Of a stretch of 64,000 nucleotides of DNA, positions 33,504 to 42,171 are shown one piece after another. This DNA is from Chloroflexota bacterium. Its GTDB lineage: Bacteria > Chloroflexota > Anaerolineae > Anaerolineales > Villigracilaceae. The position numbers and the translations under genes are program-made. The notes under the pieces were generated by a model that searched no databases, had not been told where the DNA came from, and worked only from the letters and a program-made list of their open reading frames with translations. Every line of letters starts with the position of its first letter. Position 1 is the stretch's first letter. The stretch covers positions 2,304,902 to 2,368,901 of the forward strand of contig JABFGC010000002.1 in assembly GCA_013112685.1 (NCBI GenBank), read 5' to 3'.

Positions 33504-33530
33504 GCCCAACACAGCGCGCACCCCGTTTTC
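33504..33530 (+). other. Terminal, incomplete attC (attC12)
   Basis: The left core GCCCAAC (33504-33510) and arm GCGCGCACCCC are present, but no matching right arm or GTTRRRY core follows. A different hairpin (CCCCGT-N14-ACGGGG) comes next. This marks the end of the cassette array. Positions 33531-33637 hold nothing else I can name. Confidence 0.65.
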
Positions 33531-33637
33531 GCTGCGCTTCACGGGGCGAGCGGACTGACCTTCGGACGAATACCGAGGACAGGCGCTGAGGACTGCCGCC
33601 TCGAGGCGTGCGCACACCCCACCTGTACCCGCACCTA

Positions 33638-34391
33638 CTACTTCACATCCGCTTTCATCACAGCCGCCAGCAGGCGGTGGAGCAGGTAGAACGGGAGGAG
33701 CAGAGCCGAGGTGCATGGCGTTGCTCAAGCCGAACAACAAGGCAATGGAATAAAGAAAGGCGTCCAGGGCGGGGGCAAGGTTTTCGAGCATCCATTCGCC
33801 TGCGCCGGCGAAGATTGCCAGAATCAGCAAGCCTGTCACCCACAAACCGAGCGGAAGCCAGGCGTGACGGTCCGACTCGGAGGGGAGCATGGTGCTGGAA
33901 ACCGCAAAGGTGACGTAAAACCACAAATAGAAATCGGGGACATTCGGCAGCATACCCAGTCCCATCCAAAACAGTCCGACCTGGCCGTCGCGCAGGACGT
34001 TCCAAAGCGTATGAACTTGCATCTGGTAAATGCCTGCGTACGCCACGAAGGACGCCCCGGCGATCAGCGGCGCAAGCCCGATGAGCGAGTCGCGCAGGAT
34101 GTCTGCCCGTTCGGTCTCCACGTATCCCATTTGCAGGCGTCCGTCCGCTGTTGGGTGCGGAATGACCGAGAAGCCGCCCGTCCGCACGCGGAGGAGTTTC
34201 GCCATGAGGAAGTGGCTGAACTCGTGCAGGAACACTCCGGGGAAGAACAGCACCGAGAACAAACCGATCGTCAGCGGTTTGCTGCGGGTGAGGAGCAGAA
34301 GCACCACTTGAATCTCACGATGCAAAAGCCGCTGGAGAAACACCAGCGGCAGAAGCATGAACAAAAACCAGAGGAAACCGAGGAAGGACAC
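33638..34391 (-). CDS. M50-like site-2-protease-type membrane protein, frame broken near the C-terminus
   Basis: Integral membrane protein of about 250 residues with a zinc motif HEFSH in the helix FFPGVFLHEFSHFLMAKLLRV, as in M50/SREBP site-2 protease relatives and DUF3267-like proteins. Several further transmembrane segments follow (LIAGASFVAYAGIYQMQ, FYVTFAVSSTMLPS, LWVTGLLILAIFAGAG). Near 33720 the frame changes: the other frame ends in LLHRLLAAVMKADVK at 33638, while the unshifted frame runs on through integron-end DNA. The first is taken as correct. The second metal ligand (an NPxxD-type motif) is not clear, so protease activity is uncertain. The gene lies 4 bp after a small membrane protein gene. 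Confidence 0.72.
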
Positions 34392-34395
34392 AGGG

Positions 34396-34848
34396 CTAGA
34401 CGGGGGTCATATCGGAGGGCGGAAGGGATTTCCCGGCGGTGTTGTTCCAAATCGCGCCGCCTCCTGCGCCGAGCGCGGCGGTCAGACCGACGTTGATCAA
34501 ACCGACACAGCACGCGATTGCGATGGAACCGATCCAGACCGAGGTGGGGTCGGAGGGCGGGAGTCCCAGCAACTCATTGATCTGGTATTCGGGATTCTGC
34601 ATCACCAGCGCGTTGATGATGGAGGCGATGAACTGCCCCACGATTCCCAATCCGCCCGCAATCGCTCCCGCATACGCGCCGCGTTGAACGGTGGTGAGCG
34701 GGCTCTTCTCGAACACGCCCGTCAGGTAGCCCGCCGCCAATCCCGTCAACAACGGGACGCACAGCGCGCACAACGGACTGACGACTGCCGCCGCCAGCAA
34801 AACGAACAGGAACATCGCGGCTCCAGAAATAAGACCTGCTTTTATCAT
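34396..34848 (-). CDS. Hypothetical membrane protein
   Basis: Protein of 150 residues with four predicted membrane segments (MFLFVLLAAAVVSPLCALCVPLLTGLAAGYL, then GAYAGAIAGGLGIVGQFIASIINALV, and WIGSIAIACCVGLINVGLTAALGAGGGAI). The C-terminal tail is short and polar. It is translated 2 bp after the tpiA stop and 4 bp before the M50-like gene, so it belongs to a tpiA operon. Similar small glycine-rich membrane proteins occur in Anaerolineae; the function is unknown. Confidence 0.7.
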   Translation of the reverse strand: MIKAGLISGAAMFLFVLLAAAVVSPLCALCVPLLTGLAAGYLTGVFEKSPLTTVQRGAYAGAIAGGLGIVGQFIASIINALVMQNPEYQINELLGLPPSDPTSVWIGSIAIACCVGLINVGLTAALGAGGGAIWNNTAGKSLPPSDMTPV

Positions 34849-34850
34849 CG

Positions 34851-35621
34851 CTATACTCCTTTTTCAGATTTGGCTTGCGTAACGATTCCCACAAACTCAT
34901 CCACTTTCAAACTTGCGCCGCCCACCAGCGCGCCGTCAATGTCGGGCTGGGAGAAAAACTCCGCCGCGTTGGAGGCGGTCACTGAACCGCCGTACAGAAT
35001 GCGGATCGCCTGGGCGGCGTCCGCGCCGAACAACTCCGCCAACGCCGGGCGGATCACTCCCCCTTGCACGCTTTGGGCGTTCGCCCCGCTGGAGGCTTTG
35101 CCCGTCCCGATCGCCCAGACGGGTTCATAAGCGACCACGATGCGCGGAGCGAATTCGGGGGAAATCCCTTTCAGCCCCAGCAAGGTTTGGGAGGAGACCA
35201 CCTCCCGGGTCCGGTTTGATCCGTACTGTTCCAGCGTCTCGCCCACGCAAACGATGGGGGTCAGGTCGAATTTTTGGGCGGCGAGCAGTTTCCGATTCAC
35301 CGTCTCATCGGTTTCGCCGAAATACGCGCGCCGCTCCGAGTGACCGAGGATGACATAACCGCACAACTCTTTCACCATCGCAGGCGAGACCTCGCCCGTG
35401 AACGCGCCTTTTTCCTCCCAGTGCATGTTTTGCGCGCCAAGCCCAAGCCCGGTGCCTTTGAGCAGACTGGAAACTTCATTCAATGCAACGAACGGCGGGC
35501 ACAACACTCGTTCCACGCCCGTGAGCGCATTCAACTGCGGCGCCATCGTCGAGACGAGTTCGCGCGCCTCCGCGATGGTTTTGTTCATCTTCCAATTACC
35601 GGCAACAAACGGTGTTCGCAT
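34851..35621 (-). CDS. tpiA: Triosephosphate isomerase
   Basis: Interconverts dihydroxyacetone phosphate and glyceraldehyde 3-phosphate in glycolysis. 256 residues, complete. The N-terminus MRTPFVAGNWKMNKT holds the catalytic Lys, YVILGHSERR the His, VVAYEPVWAIGTGK the catalytic Glu and the mobile loop 6, and ILYGGSV the phosphate-binding end. The ATG at 35621 has AAGGAG in front; an upstream start would add 18 unrelated residues. It is 8 bp after a Ser/Thr kinase gene. pgk and gap lie further upstream on the same strand. Confidence 0.97.
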   Translation of the reverse strand: MRTPFVAGNWKMNKTIAEARELVSTMAPQLNALTGVERVLCPPFVALNEVSSLLKGTGLGLGAQNMHWEEKGAFTGEVSPAMVKELCGYVILGHSERRAYFGETDETVNRKLLAAQKFDLTPIVCVGETLEQYGSNRTREVVSSQTLLGLKGISPEFAPRIVVAYEPVWAIGTGKASSGANAQSVQGGVIRPALAELFGADAAQAIRILYGGSVTASNAAEFFSQPDIDGALVGGASLKVDEFVGIVTQAKSEKGV

Positions 35622-35629
35622 GGTTCTCC

Positions 35630-37408
35630 TTATTGCAGGGTGTGAAGGAACTCCTCCGCCATCGCGCGCACCCATTCGGGCGCGCCCAGGTCGGATGACA
35701 GCGAAAGCAGGAGCGCCCTGGCATCGTCGCGCCTGCCTTCCTTGATTGCAATCTCCGCTCTCAGCAGGGGGATTTCGTACATTTCCGGTTTTAGTTTATC
35801 CGCGTTTTCAAGTTGTAATTTGGCTTCTTCGATGCTCCCGTGATGAAGCGCGTAACGCCCGCGCGCGATGTAACCGAGCGGCAGGTTGACGTTGTCAATC
35901 CGTTCGTAGAAGACGAACAACGGCATGTTCTTTTCCCCGGCGGCTTTGTACACCGACTCGCGCAGCCCCATCATCACTTCTTCGGGAATCTCGCCGCCCT
36001 CGATGCGATAGATCGGCGCAAGACGCATATACATCCCGGCGGTCGGCACCCGGGCTTCGCGTGCCTTGAATTCATGCGCGGCTTTCAGGAAAAAATCCTT
36101 GTTCGTGGGTCCAGCCAGATTGGATGCCTGCGCCAGTTCCTCCATCGAAGCGGGGGTTTGCCCGTCGTCCCACAGCGCAAGCGAGAGCAACAAATGAGCA
36201 TCCGGGTCGCCGGGGTTTTTCTGCACAAGTTCATACGCGGCGGCAACCCCCGGCGGCAGGTCTTGAGGCGGCGTGGGCAAAACGCCAGCCTCCGGTGACG
36301 GCAACTGTTTTGGGACGGTCGGCAGAACTGGCGCGCTGGTCGGGACTTTCGTCGGCTGTTGGTTGCGGAATCGCGGCAGGCCGCGGACGGCAAACAAGCC
36401 GACTGCCATGCACAGGATGAGGACCAAACCCGCCGCCACCCATCCCCAGGGCGAGCGCTTCACCGCCGGACTTTTAGCGGCTGCTGTTTTCACGGCAGGC
36501 TGTTCCACGCTGGGAGCGGCGACTGGCTCCTTCAAGCGCTGCGGGCGCATGGTGATGGCGGTCCCCTGCATGGGCACGCCCGCTGTCACCCACGCAGACT
36601 TGAACGCCGCGCACAATTCTTCGATTGTCACATAACGGTCGCTGCGGTCCTTGGCGAGCGCCTTCAACAAAACCCGCTGGACCGGCTCCGGCACATTGGG
36701 GTTGATGTCCATCGGCAGGGGCAGGGGCGTGTAAATATGGTCGTGGATGATCGAGAACGGCGTATCCGCGCTGAAGGGGACCTGTCCCACCACCATTTCA
36801 TACAGCATGACCCCGAAGGAGTAAATATCCGTGCCGGAATCCAACTCCTTTTTCCCCATCGCCTGTTCCGGCGAGATGTATTGCGGCGTGCCCATGATCG
36901 AATCCGCCGAGAGCGTGGATTCTCCCGCCTGCGCGATACGCGCAAGACCGAAATCGGCGAGGTACATCACGCCATCGGTGGAGATCAACACGTTCGAGGG
37001 TTTGATGTCGCGGTGCAGGATGCCCTGCTTGTGGGCGTGCCCCAGCGCCGACCCGACCGAGTCCACCACCTGTTCGATCTCCTGCGAAGAGAGCGGACCC
37101 TTGTTCAGGCGGGCTTTGAGCGTATCCCCTTCGATAAATTTCATCACCAAATACGGGCGTTTCTCGTGCTCGGAATAATCGTAGATCGGCACAATGTTCG
37201 GGTGTTCCAGTTTTGCGACCACCCGCGCCTCGCGCTGAAAACGCCCGAGGAAGGTCGAGTCTTCGTTGAATGCCTGGTGCAGGACCTTGATCGCCACGTA
37301 GCGATCCAGGGAGGCGTGATAGGCTTTGAAGACGGTCGCCATGCCGCCCTGTCCCAACTGTTCGATGATTCGATAGGGACCTACGTTTTCGCCGACTGCA
37401 AATGACAT
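35630..37408 (-). CDS. Membrane Ser/Thr protein kinase (PknB-like) with extracytoplasmic C-terminal region
   Basis: 592 residues. The kinase domain (about 12-270) is complete: LGQGGMATVFKA, AIKVL with the ATP Lys, GILHRDIKPSNVLIS, the Asp of DFGLARI and the APE-like TPQYISPEQ. A basic linker leads to one transmembrane helix (about 325-345, WVAAGLVLILCMAVGLFAV). Outside there is a Pro-rich spacer and a helical repeat domain (about 390-590) that looks TPR-like (DPDAHLLLSLALWDDGQTPASMEELAQA, EIPLLRAEIAIKEGRRDDARALL). A TATAAT lies at 37436-37441. It probably senses an external or envelope signal. It lies between pgk and tpiA, but no direct link to glycolysis is shown. Confidence 0.93.
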   Translation of the reverse strand: MSFAVGENVGPYRIIEQLGQGGMATVFKAYHASLDRYVAIKVLHQAFNEDSTFLGRFQREARVVAKLEHPNIVPIYDYSEHEKRPYLVMKFIEGDTLKARLNKGPLSSQEIEQVVDSVGSALGHAHKQGILHRDIKPSNVLISTDGVMYLADFGLARIAQAGESTLSADSIMGTPQYISPEQAMGKKELDSGTDIYSFGVMLYEMVVGQVPFSADTPFSIIHDHIYTPLPLPMDINPNVPEPVQRVLLKALAKDRSDRYVTIEELCAAFKSAWVTAGVPMQGTAITMRPQRLKEPVAAPSVEQPAVKTAAAKSPAVKRSPWGWVAAGLVLILCMAVGLFAVRGLPRFRNQQPTKVPTSAPVLPTVPKQLPSPEAGVLPTPPQDLPPGVAAAYELVQKNPGDPDAHLLLSLALWDDGQTPASMEELAQASNLAGPTNKDFFLKAAHEFKAREARVPTAGMYMRLAPIYRIEGGEIPEEVMMGLRESVYKAAGEKNMPLFVFYERIDNVNLPLGYIARGRYALHHGSIEEAKLQLENADKLKPEMYEIPLLRAEIAIKEGRRDDARALLLSLSSDLGAPEWVRAMAEEFLHTLQ

Positions 37409-37500
37409 ACAGGGTCTCCGATTGAAATTTACTCCATTATAGCCGAGCGTCCATGATTCCGGCTGCGGGGATGCAAACTGCCTGCAAACTGAAACAATAA

Positions 37501-37530
37501 GAAGCGGACGGAATTTCGTCCGTCCGCTTC
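37501..37530 (-). terminator. Hairpin, terminator-like
   Basis: Perfect 12-bp stem GAAGCGGACGGA with its complement and a 6-nt loop, 30 bp after the stop of the membrane-anchored protein gene. The T-run is weak (TTATTGTTTC). Confidence 0.6.
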
Positions 37531-37560
37531 ACGAATTATCAATCGAAGCAGGGCGCGGGA

Positions 37561-38082
37561 TTACTGCTGGGGCAGTTCCACGTTGGGCGTGATGACGCCG
37601 CCCTCATTGGTGTAGTTGACCTTGAAGGGCTGGGAGGTTCCATCGCCGCAGTTGACGTTCCACTCCTCCACCCATTCGCCGTTGGCATCCGGCTCCTGGA
37701 GGACGGTGATGGTCGTGCCTTCCACGGTGGGAGAGTTGCAGCCGGAGATCGCGGCAATGATCTGTACCGAGAACCACGCCGTGAGCCGGGTTTGGTCATC
37801 GGCAAGACCGCCGGAGGGCACTTCGCCGCTGAAATCGAATTCCGGGGCGCCTTCCGTGCTGCCCGGGTCAATGAACGGCACATCGGTGGGGATTTCGGGA
37901 ATCTCGATATTCTGCAAATCTTCCACCGCCTGTTGAGCCGCAACGTACGCCTGGTAGGCGTAGTAACCGCCGACGCCGGCCGCAACACAACAACAGCACA
38001 AAACAAGCGCAACGACGATGCCGATAATGAGATTTCGATTGCTTTTCTGTTCAGTCTGGGGAACGGGATTTGTCTCCATCAT
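37561..38082 (-). CDS. Membrane-anchored protein of unknown function
   Basis: 173 residues. A short cytoplasmic N-terminus (METNPVPQTEQKSNRN) is followed by one transmembrane helix with four consecutive Cys (IIGIVVALVLCCCCVAAGVGGYYAYQAY). Then come a helix and an acidic, beta-rich outer domain (QTRLTAWFSVQIIAAISGCNSPTVEGTTITV, EWNVNCGDGTSQPFKVNYTNEGG). Two Cys in the outer domain could form a disulfide. AAGGAG precedes the ATG at 38082. I do not recognise the family. It sits downstream of pgk behind the 34-bp palindromic repeats. Confidence 0.7.
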   Translation of the reverse strand: MMETNPVPQTEQKSNRNLIIGIVVALVLCCCCVAAGVGGYYAYQAYVAAQQAVEDLQNIEIPEIPTDVPFIDPGSTEGAPEFDFSGEVPSGGLADDQTRLTAWFSVQIIAAISGCNSPTVEGTTITVLQEPDANGEWVEEWNVNCGDGTSQPFKVNYTNEGGVITPNVELPQQ

Positions 38083-38172
38083 ACATTCTCCTTTGGGGTT
38101 GATTGACGCATTATACAAAAGAAAGGAGCGGAAGGATACAAAATCCTTCTGCTCCTTTAGTCCTATGAGTAT

Positions 38173-38267
38173 GTAGGGCGAGATAGTATCTTGTCCTACT
38201 TTTCGTGTAGGGCGAGATAGTATCTCGCCCTACTTTTTATGTGGGACGAGATCGCATCTCGTTTTAC
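38173..38267. repeat. Three tandem 34-bp repeats, each a 27-bp palindrome
   Basis: Copies begin at 38173, 38207 and 38241. The second is a perfect palindrome (GTAGGGCGAGATA-G-TATCTCGCCCTAC); the others carry paired or single changes. The pgk stop codon (38264-38266) lies in the third copy. T-runs follow copies 1 and 2, so they could act as tandem transcription terminators. Confidence 0.9.
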
Positions 38268-39438
38268 TTGTCGTTCAACGCCGCCACGCCGGGCAGTACT
38301 TTCCCTTCGAGGAATTCCAGCGACGCGCCGCCGCCGGTGGAGACGTGTGTCATCTGTTTGGCGACGCCCGCCTTCTTGACCGCGCTCGCCGAGTCGCCGC
38401 CGCCGATGACCGTCACCGCGCCGGACTCCGCGAGGAGTTTTGCCAGCGCAAATGTGCCTTCGGCAAACTTCGGCATTTCTGAACACGCCCACCGGGTCCA
38501 TTCCACACGATGAGTTTTGCGCCCTTCAAAGTGGATTTGTAAATTTCGACGGTCTTCGGACCCACGTCCAACATGCGCCAGCCGGCGGGGATCTTGTCCA
38601 CGTCAATGATTTGGGTGTTGGCGTCGGCGTCGAATTTGTCCGCGATGACCGCATCCACCGGCAGGACGAGTTTATCGCCCAGTTTGCCAAGCAGGGATTT
38701 TGCCGTCTCGATGGACTCGGCTTCGACGAGGCTGTCTTGCATGTTGAGTCCCTTCGCGGCAAGGAAGGTGTTCGCCATGCCGCCGCCGATGATGAGCCTG
38801 TCGCATTTTGCGGCGAGTGTTTCCACCACCAGAATCTTATCGCTGATCTTCGCGCCGCCGAGGATGGCAATGTAGGGGTGCTCCGGGTTGGCGACCGCCT
38901 TGCCGAGGTATTCCAGTTCCTGTTCCATCAAAAAGCCGGAGACGGCGGGCAGGAATCTCGCCACACCCTCGGTGGAGGAATGCGCGCGATGCGCGGAACC
39001 AAACGCATCGTTGACGTACACGTCGCCGAGCGCCGCCATCTGCTTGGCGAGTTCGAGGTCGTTCTTCTCCTCGCCTTTGTGGAAGCGGGTATTCTCCAGC
39101 ATGATGACTTCACCGGGTTTGAGTTCCTTCGCCATCGCTTCGACTTCCGGTCCCACGCAATCCGGCGCCATTTTGACGGGACGAGCCAACAGCGAAGATA
39201 AAACCTCCGCAGCGGCACGCAGGCTGAATTCCGGGTCTGAGCCGCCTTTGGGGCGTCCCAAATGGCTCGCCAGCAAAACCGCAGCACCCTGATCCAAACA
39301 ATATTGAATCGTCGGCAACGCAGCGCGGATGCGCTTGTCGTCGGTCACTTTGCCGTCCGCCATCGGCACGTTGAAATCCACGCGCATGAGGACACGTTTG
39401 TTTTTGAGATCAATGTCTCTTACAGTTTTTTTGTTCAT
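38264..39438 (-). CDS. pgk: Phosphoglycerate kinase, frame broken near the C-terminus
   Basis: Transfers phosphate from 1,3-bisphosphoglycerate to ADP in glycolysis. About 391 residues. The N-terminus VLMRVDFNVP, the substrate site ASHLGRPKGG, ENTRFHKGEEKND, and the ATP-site GGAKISDKILV and GGGMANTFL are in one frame. The end (VTVIGGGDSASAVKKAG, THVSTGGGASLEFLEGK) is in another. Between about 38478 and 38492 two single extra bases disturb VWNGPVGVFE, a segment conserved in all PGKs. Two errors in so essential a gene argue for sequencing error. GGAGG precedes the ATG at 39438. It lies 91 bp downstream of gap. Confidence 0.95.
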
Positions 39439-39449
39439 GGTTCCTCCAG

Positions 39450-39528
39450 TGACGTACACAGGTACACAAAAAACAGGTACACAGGTCTTGTTTGACTTGT
39501 GTACCTGTATACCTGTCTACTTGTTTAC
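39450..39528. repeat. Repeat of ACAGGTACAC type with inverted half, between gap and pgk
   Basis: Units GTACACAGGTACAC run one way and GTGTACCTGTATACCTGTCTACTTG the other, in steps of about 7 bp, so the RNA could fold into a long imperfect hairpin. No gene lies inside. Confidence 0.65.
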
Positions 39529-39529
39529 C

Positions 39530-40585
39530 TCACAAACTCTTCGCCATCAACGCCGCGAGATCCGCCGTGCGGCAGGAGTAGCCCCATTCGTTGTCGTACC
39601 AGGCGACGATCTTGGCAAACGTGCTCTTTTCCTTGCCGAGTACCTGCGTGAACGGCAGGTCAACGGACGAGGAGTGAGAGTCGCCCTTGTAATCAATGCT
39701 GACCAGCGGCTCATCCACGGCTTGCAGGATGCCCTTCAAACGCGGGGATTGGGCGGCGTCGCGGAATGCCTGGCGCAGTTCCTCGGTGGTGGTGGCGACC
39801 TCGAATTCGGCGGTCAGGTCAATGATGGAGACCGTCGAGGTGGGGACGCGCAGGGCGTACCCGTCGAGTTTGCCAGCCATATCGGGGATGACCAGTTTCA
39901 ACGCTTTTGCCGCGCCGGTCGAGGTGGGGATGATGCTCATGGCGGCGGCGCGGGCGCGGCGCAGGTCGGAGTGCGGCAGGTCGAGAATCTTCTGGTCGTT
40001 GGTGTAGGCGTGGATAGTGGTCATGAAGCCGCGCACGATCTTGAACTTGTCGTGAGCCACTTTCACCGCCGGCGCCAGCCCGTTGGTGGTGCAGGAGGCG
40101 TTCGAGACCACGTGATGCGCCTTCGGGTCGTACTTGTCCTCGTTCACGCCCATCACAATGGTCAGGTCTTCGCCTTCGGCGGGAGCGGAGATGATGACTT
40201 TCTTCGCGCCGCTTTTGATATGATTGACCGCGCCCTTCACGGTCTTGCCCTTTTTGTTCACGCCGTCTTCCTTGATGGTGAACAAGCCGGTGGACTCGAT
40301 CACGATGTCCACGCCGAGGTCGCCCCAGGGAATGGCGGCGGGGTCGGTCTCCTTGAAGACCTTGACCTTTTTGCCGTCAATCACGAGCGCATCGCTTTCG
40401 ACTTCCACCTTGCCGTCGAAGCGCCCATAGTTCGAGTCGTATTTGAGCAGGTGCGCCATGGTCTTGAGGTCGCCGATGTCGTTGAACGCAACCACCTCAA
40501 GTTCCTTTGGATACATGTCGCGGATCGCCTTAAGCACTTGGCGCCCGATTCGTCCGAACCCATTAATGCCGACTTTTATTGTCAT
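39530..40585 (-). CDS. gap: Glyceraldehyde-3-phosphate dehydrogenase
   Basis: Oxidises glyceraldehyde 3-phosphate with NAD(P) in glycolysis. 351 residues, complete and in frame. NAD fold motif INGFGRIGRQVL at residues 7-18, catalytic VVSNASCTTNGLAP with the active Cys, then the conserved His in TTIHAYTNDQ, and the end IVAWYDNEWGYSCR. AACTGGAGGA precedes the ATG. pgk follows on the same strand, then a kinase and tpiA, so four minus-strand genes form a glycolytic region. Confidence 0.98.
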   Translation of the reverse strand: MTIKVGINGFGRIGRQVLKAIRDMYPKELEVVAFNDIGDLKTMAHLLKYDSNYGRFDGKVEVESDALVIDGKKVKVFKETDPAAIPWGDLGVDIVIESTGLFTIKEDGVNKKGKTVKGAVNHIKSGAKKVIISAPAEGEDLTIVMGVNEDKYDPKAHHVVSNASCTTNGLAPAVKVAHDKFKIVRGFMTTIHAYTNDQKILDLPHSDLRRARAAAMSIIPTSTGAAKALKLVIPDMAGKLDGYALRVPTSTVSIIDLTAEFEVATTTEELRQAFRDAAQSPRLKGILQAVDEPLVSIDYKGDSHSSSVDLPFTQVLGKEKSTFAKIVAWYDNEWGYSCRTADLAALMAKSL

Positions 40586-40761
40586 TGGAAAATCCTCCAG
40601 TCAGTTTTTCCGGTTTATCTTATTGATTTTACTTCGTTAAAGGGGATTTGTGAATTTTATTACGGTCTACATTTTGGGTGATAAATGTCAGCATGAGAAC
40701 CCGCCTCATCCTGACGGGACAGTTGATCCTGCTGCGAACGACTTTTCCCAAAAATAATCTC

Positions 40762-42085
40762 CTACGCAAGCGGACCCGTACGCTCGTTGAAAATATCCAT
40801 GATGGATTGCGCCAGCTTGACCGAGTCGTGCCGCCAGGGATGCGCGTCGTTCACGAGATCGGTCAAGTACGTGCGTTCATCCGAGCGGGTCTTTTCATCC
40901 ACGCGCACCCACACCGAGGAGGAATTCAACGCGCCGTCGAAATTGTCGTTGCACAGAATGACATCAAAGAGGTCGTCGCCCACGTACCCTTCCAGCACCC
41001 GGACGTGGTCGTACGTGCTGAACGTATCCGTCTCGCCCTCCTGCGTGGCGATGTTGCAGACGTAGATTTTCGCGGCGCGGCTGGCGCGCATGCTGGAAAG
41101 CAGGTCGTGCACCAAAAGGTTCGGCAAAATGCTCGTGTACAGGCTGCCGGGTCCCACCACGATCAGATCCGCGCTGAGCAGGGCTTTGATGACCGGCGGA
41201 AAGGCGGGCGCGTTATCCGGTTCCAGCCAGACGCGCCGCACACGTCCCGCCATCTCGGGGATGCGGCTCTCCCCTTCCACGCGGACTTCGTTCAGCGAAT
41301 GAGGCAATTCCAAACTGGCGACCAGTTTCACATCGTGCAGCGTGGATGGAAGCACGCGCCCGTTCACCGAAAGCACCCTGCCCGATTCGACGATGGCGTC
41401 CTCAAAACTTCCGGTGATATCCGCCAGCGCGGTGATGAACAAATTGCCAAAGGAATGTCCCTCCAGCCCCGGGCGCGCCGCTGAAACGGTATTGGAACAA
41501 CTGTGTGAGCATGTCTTCGTCGTTGGAGAGCGCGGCGAGACAATTACGGATGTCGCCCGGCGGCAGGATGCCAAAACTCTCGCGCAAACGTCCCGACGAG
41601 CCGCCGTCATCCGCCACAGTGACGACCGCCGTCAGGTTGCCGGTGTGCGCCTTCAAACCGCGCAAAGAGGGTGGAGAGTCCATGCCCGCCGCCGATGGCA
41701 ACCACGCGCGGTCCGCGTTTGCGGCGGTGGAAATCCGTCAGCGTATCCACCACGTCGGAGCCGGGACGGATGAAAGGTCGAAGCAGGGAGCGGTTAGCTG
41801 GTAAATCCCATACACCACCAGCCCAACTCCCAATCCGCCAAAGATGACGGCGCGCAGGATGCGCGGGATGAAGCGCAGGGAGGCATAGGAGAGAATGGTT
41901 AGGATGATTGGGTTTGCCGAGTCGGTGCGGTACAGGTCAATGATGACGACGGCAAAGCCGAGCCCAAGCAGGGTGATCCCGGCAAGGACGAGCAGGAACC
42001 AGCGTTTGACACCCAGCCCGGGGCGGAACCAGCGCGGCATTCCGCGCAGGACCTCCCAAGTTCTTGATAAGACACCTCTTTGCAT
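40762..42085 (-). CDS. yvcK: YvcK/CofD-like protein with N-terminal membrane domain, frame broken
   Basis: About 440 residues when joined. The N-terminal part (from MQRGVLSRTWEVLRG) has two transmembrane helices (WFLLVLAGITLLGLGFAVVIIDLY; LRAVIFGGLGVGLVVYGIYQ). Then comes the YvcK fold: PRVVAIGGGHGLSTLLRGLK, VTVADDGGSSGRLRESFGILPPGDIRNCLAALS, FGNLFITALADITGSFEDAI, VVGPGSLYTSILPNLLV and YVCNIATQEGETDTF. Breaks are near 41740-41790, 41660-41690 and 41465-41480. In Firmicutes YvcK binds UDP-sugars and supports gluconeogenic growth and cell shape; the placement near gap/pgk/tpi fits. The membrane domain is absent from the Bacillus protein. Confidence 0.85.
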
Positions 42086-42158
42086 GGAAAGGATAATAGC
42101 AGGGTTGGGGGGATGAGTCAAAGGTTTGGCGCGGCGCGGCGGGAAAAGTCCCTTACGG

Positions 42159-42164
42159 TATAAT
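42159..42164 (+). promoter_or_regulatory. -10 box of a leaderless promoter
   Basis: TATAAT with 7 bp to the ATG at 42172 of the ROK gene; no ribosome-binding site lies between. Confidence 0.5.
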
Positions 42165-42171
42165 TGTGCGC

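Noticed and set aside
40678..41484. A 268-residue plus-strand protein downstream of gap
   Set aside because: Shadow of yvcK on the opposite strand; no recognisable fold.
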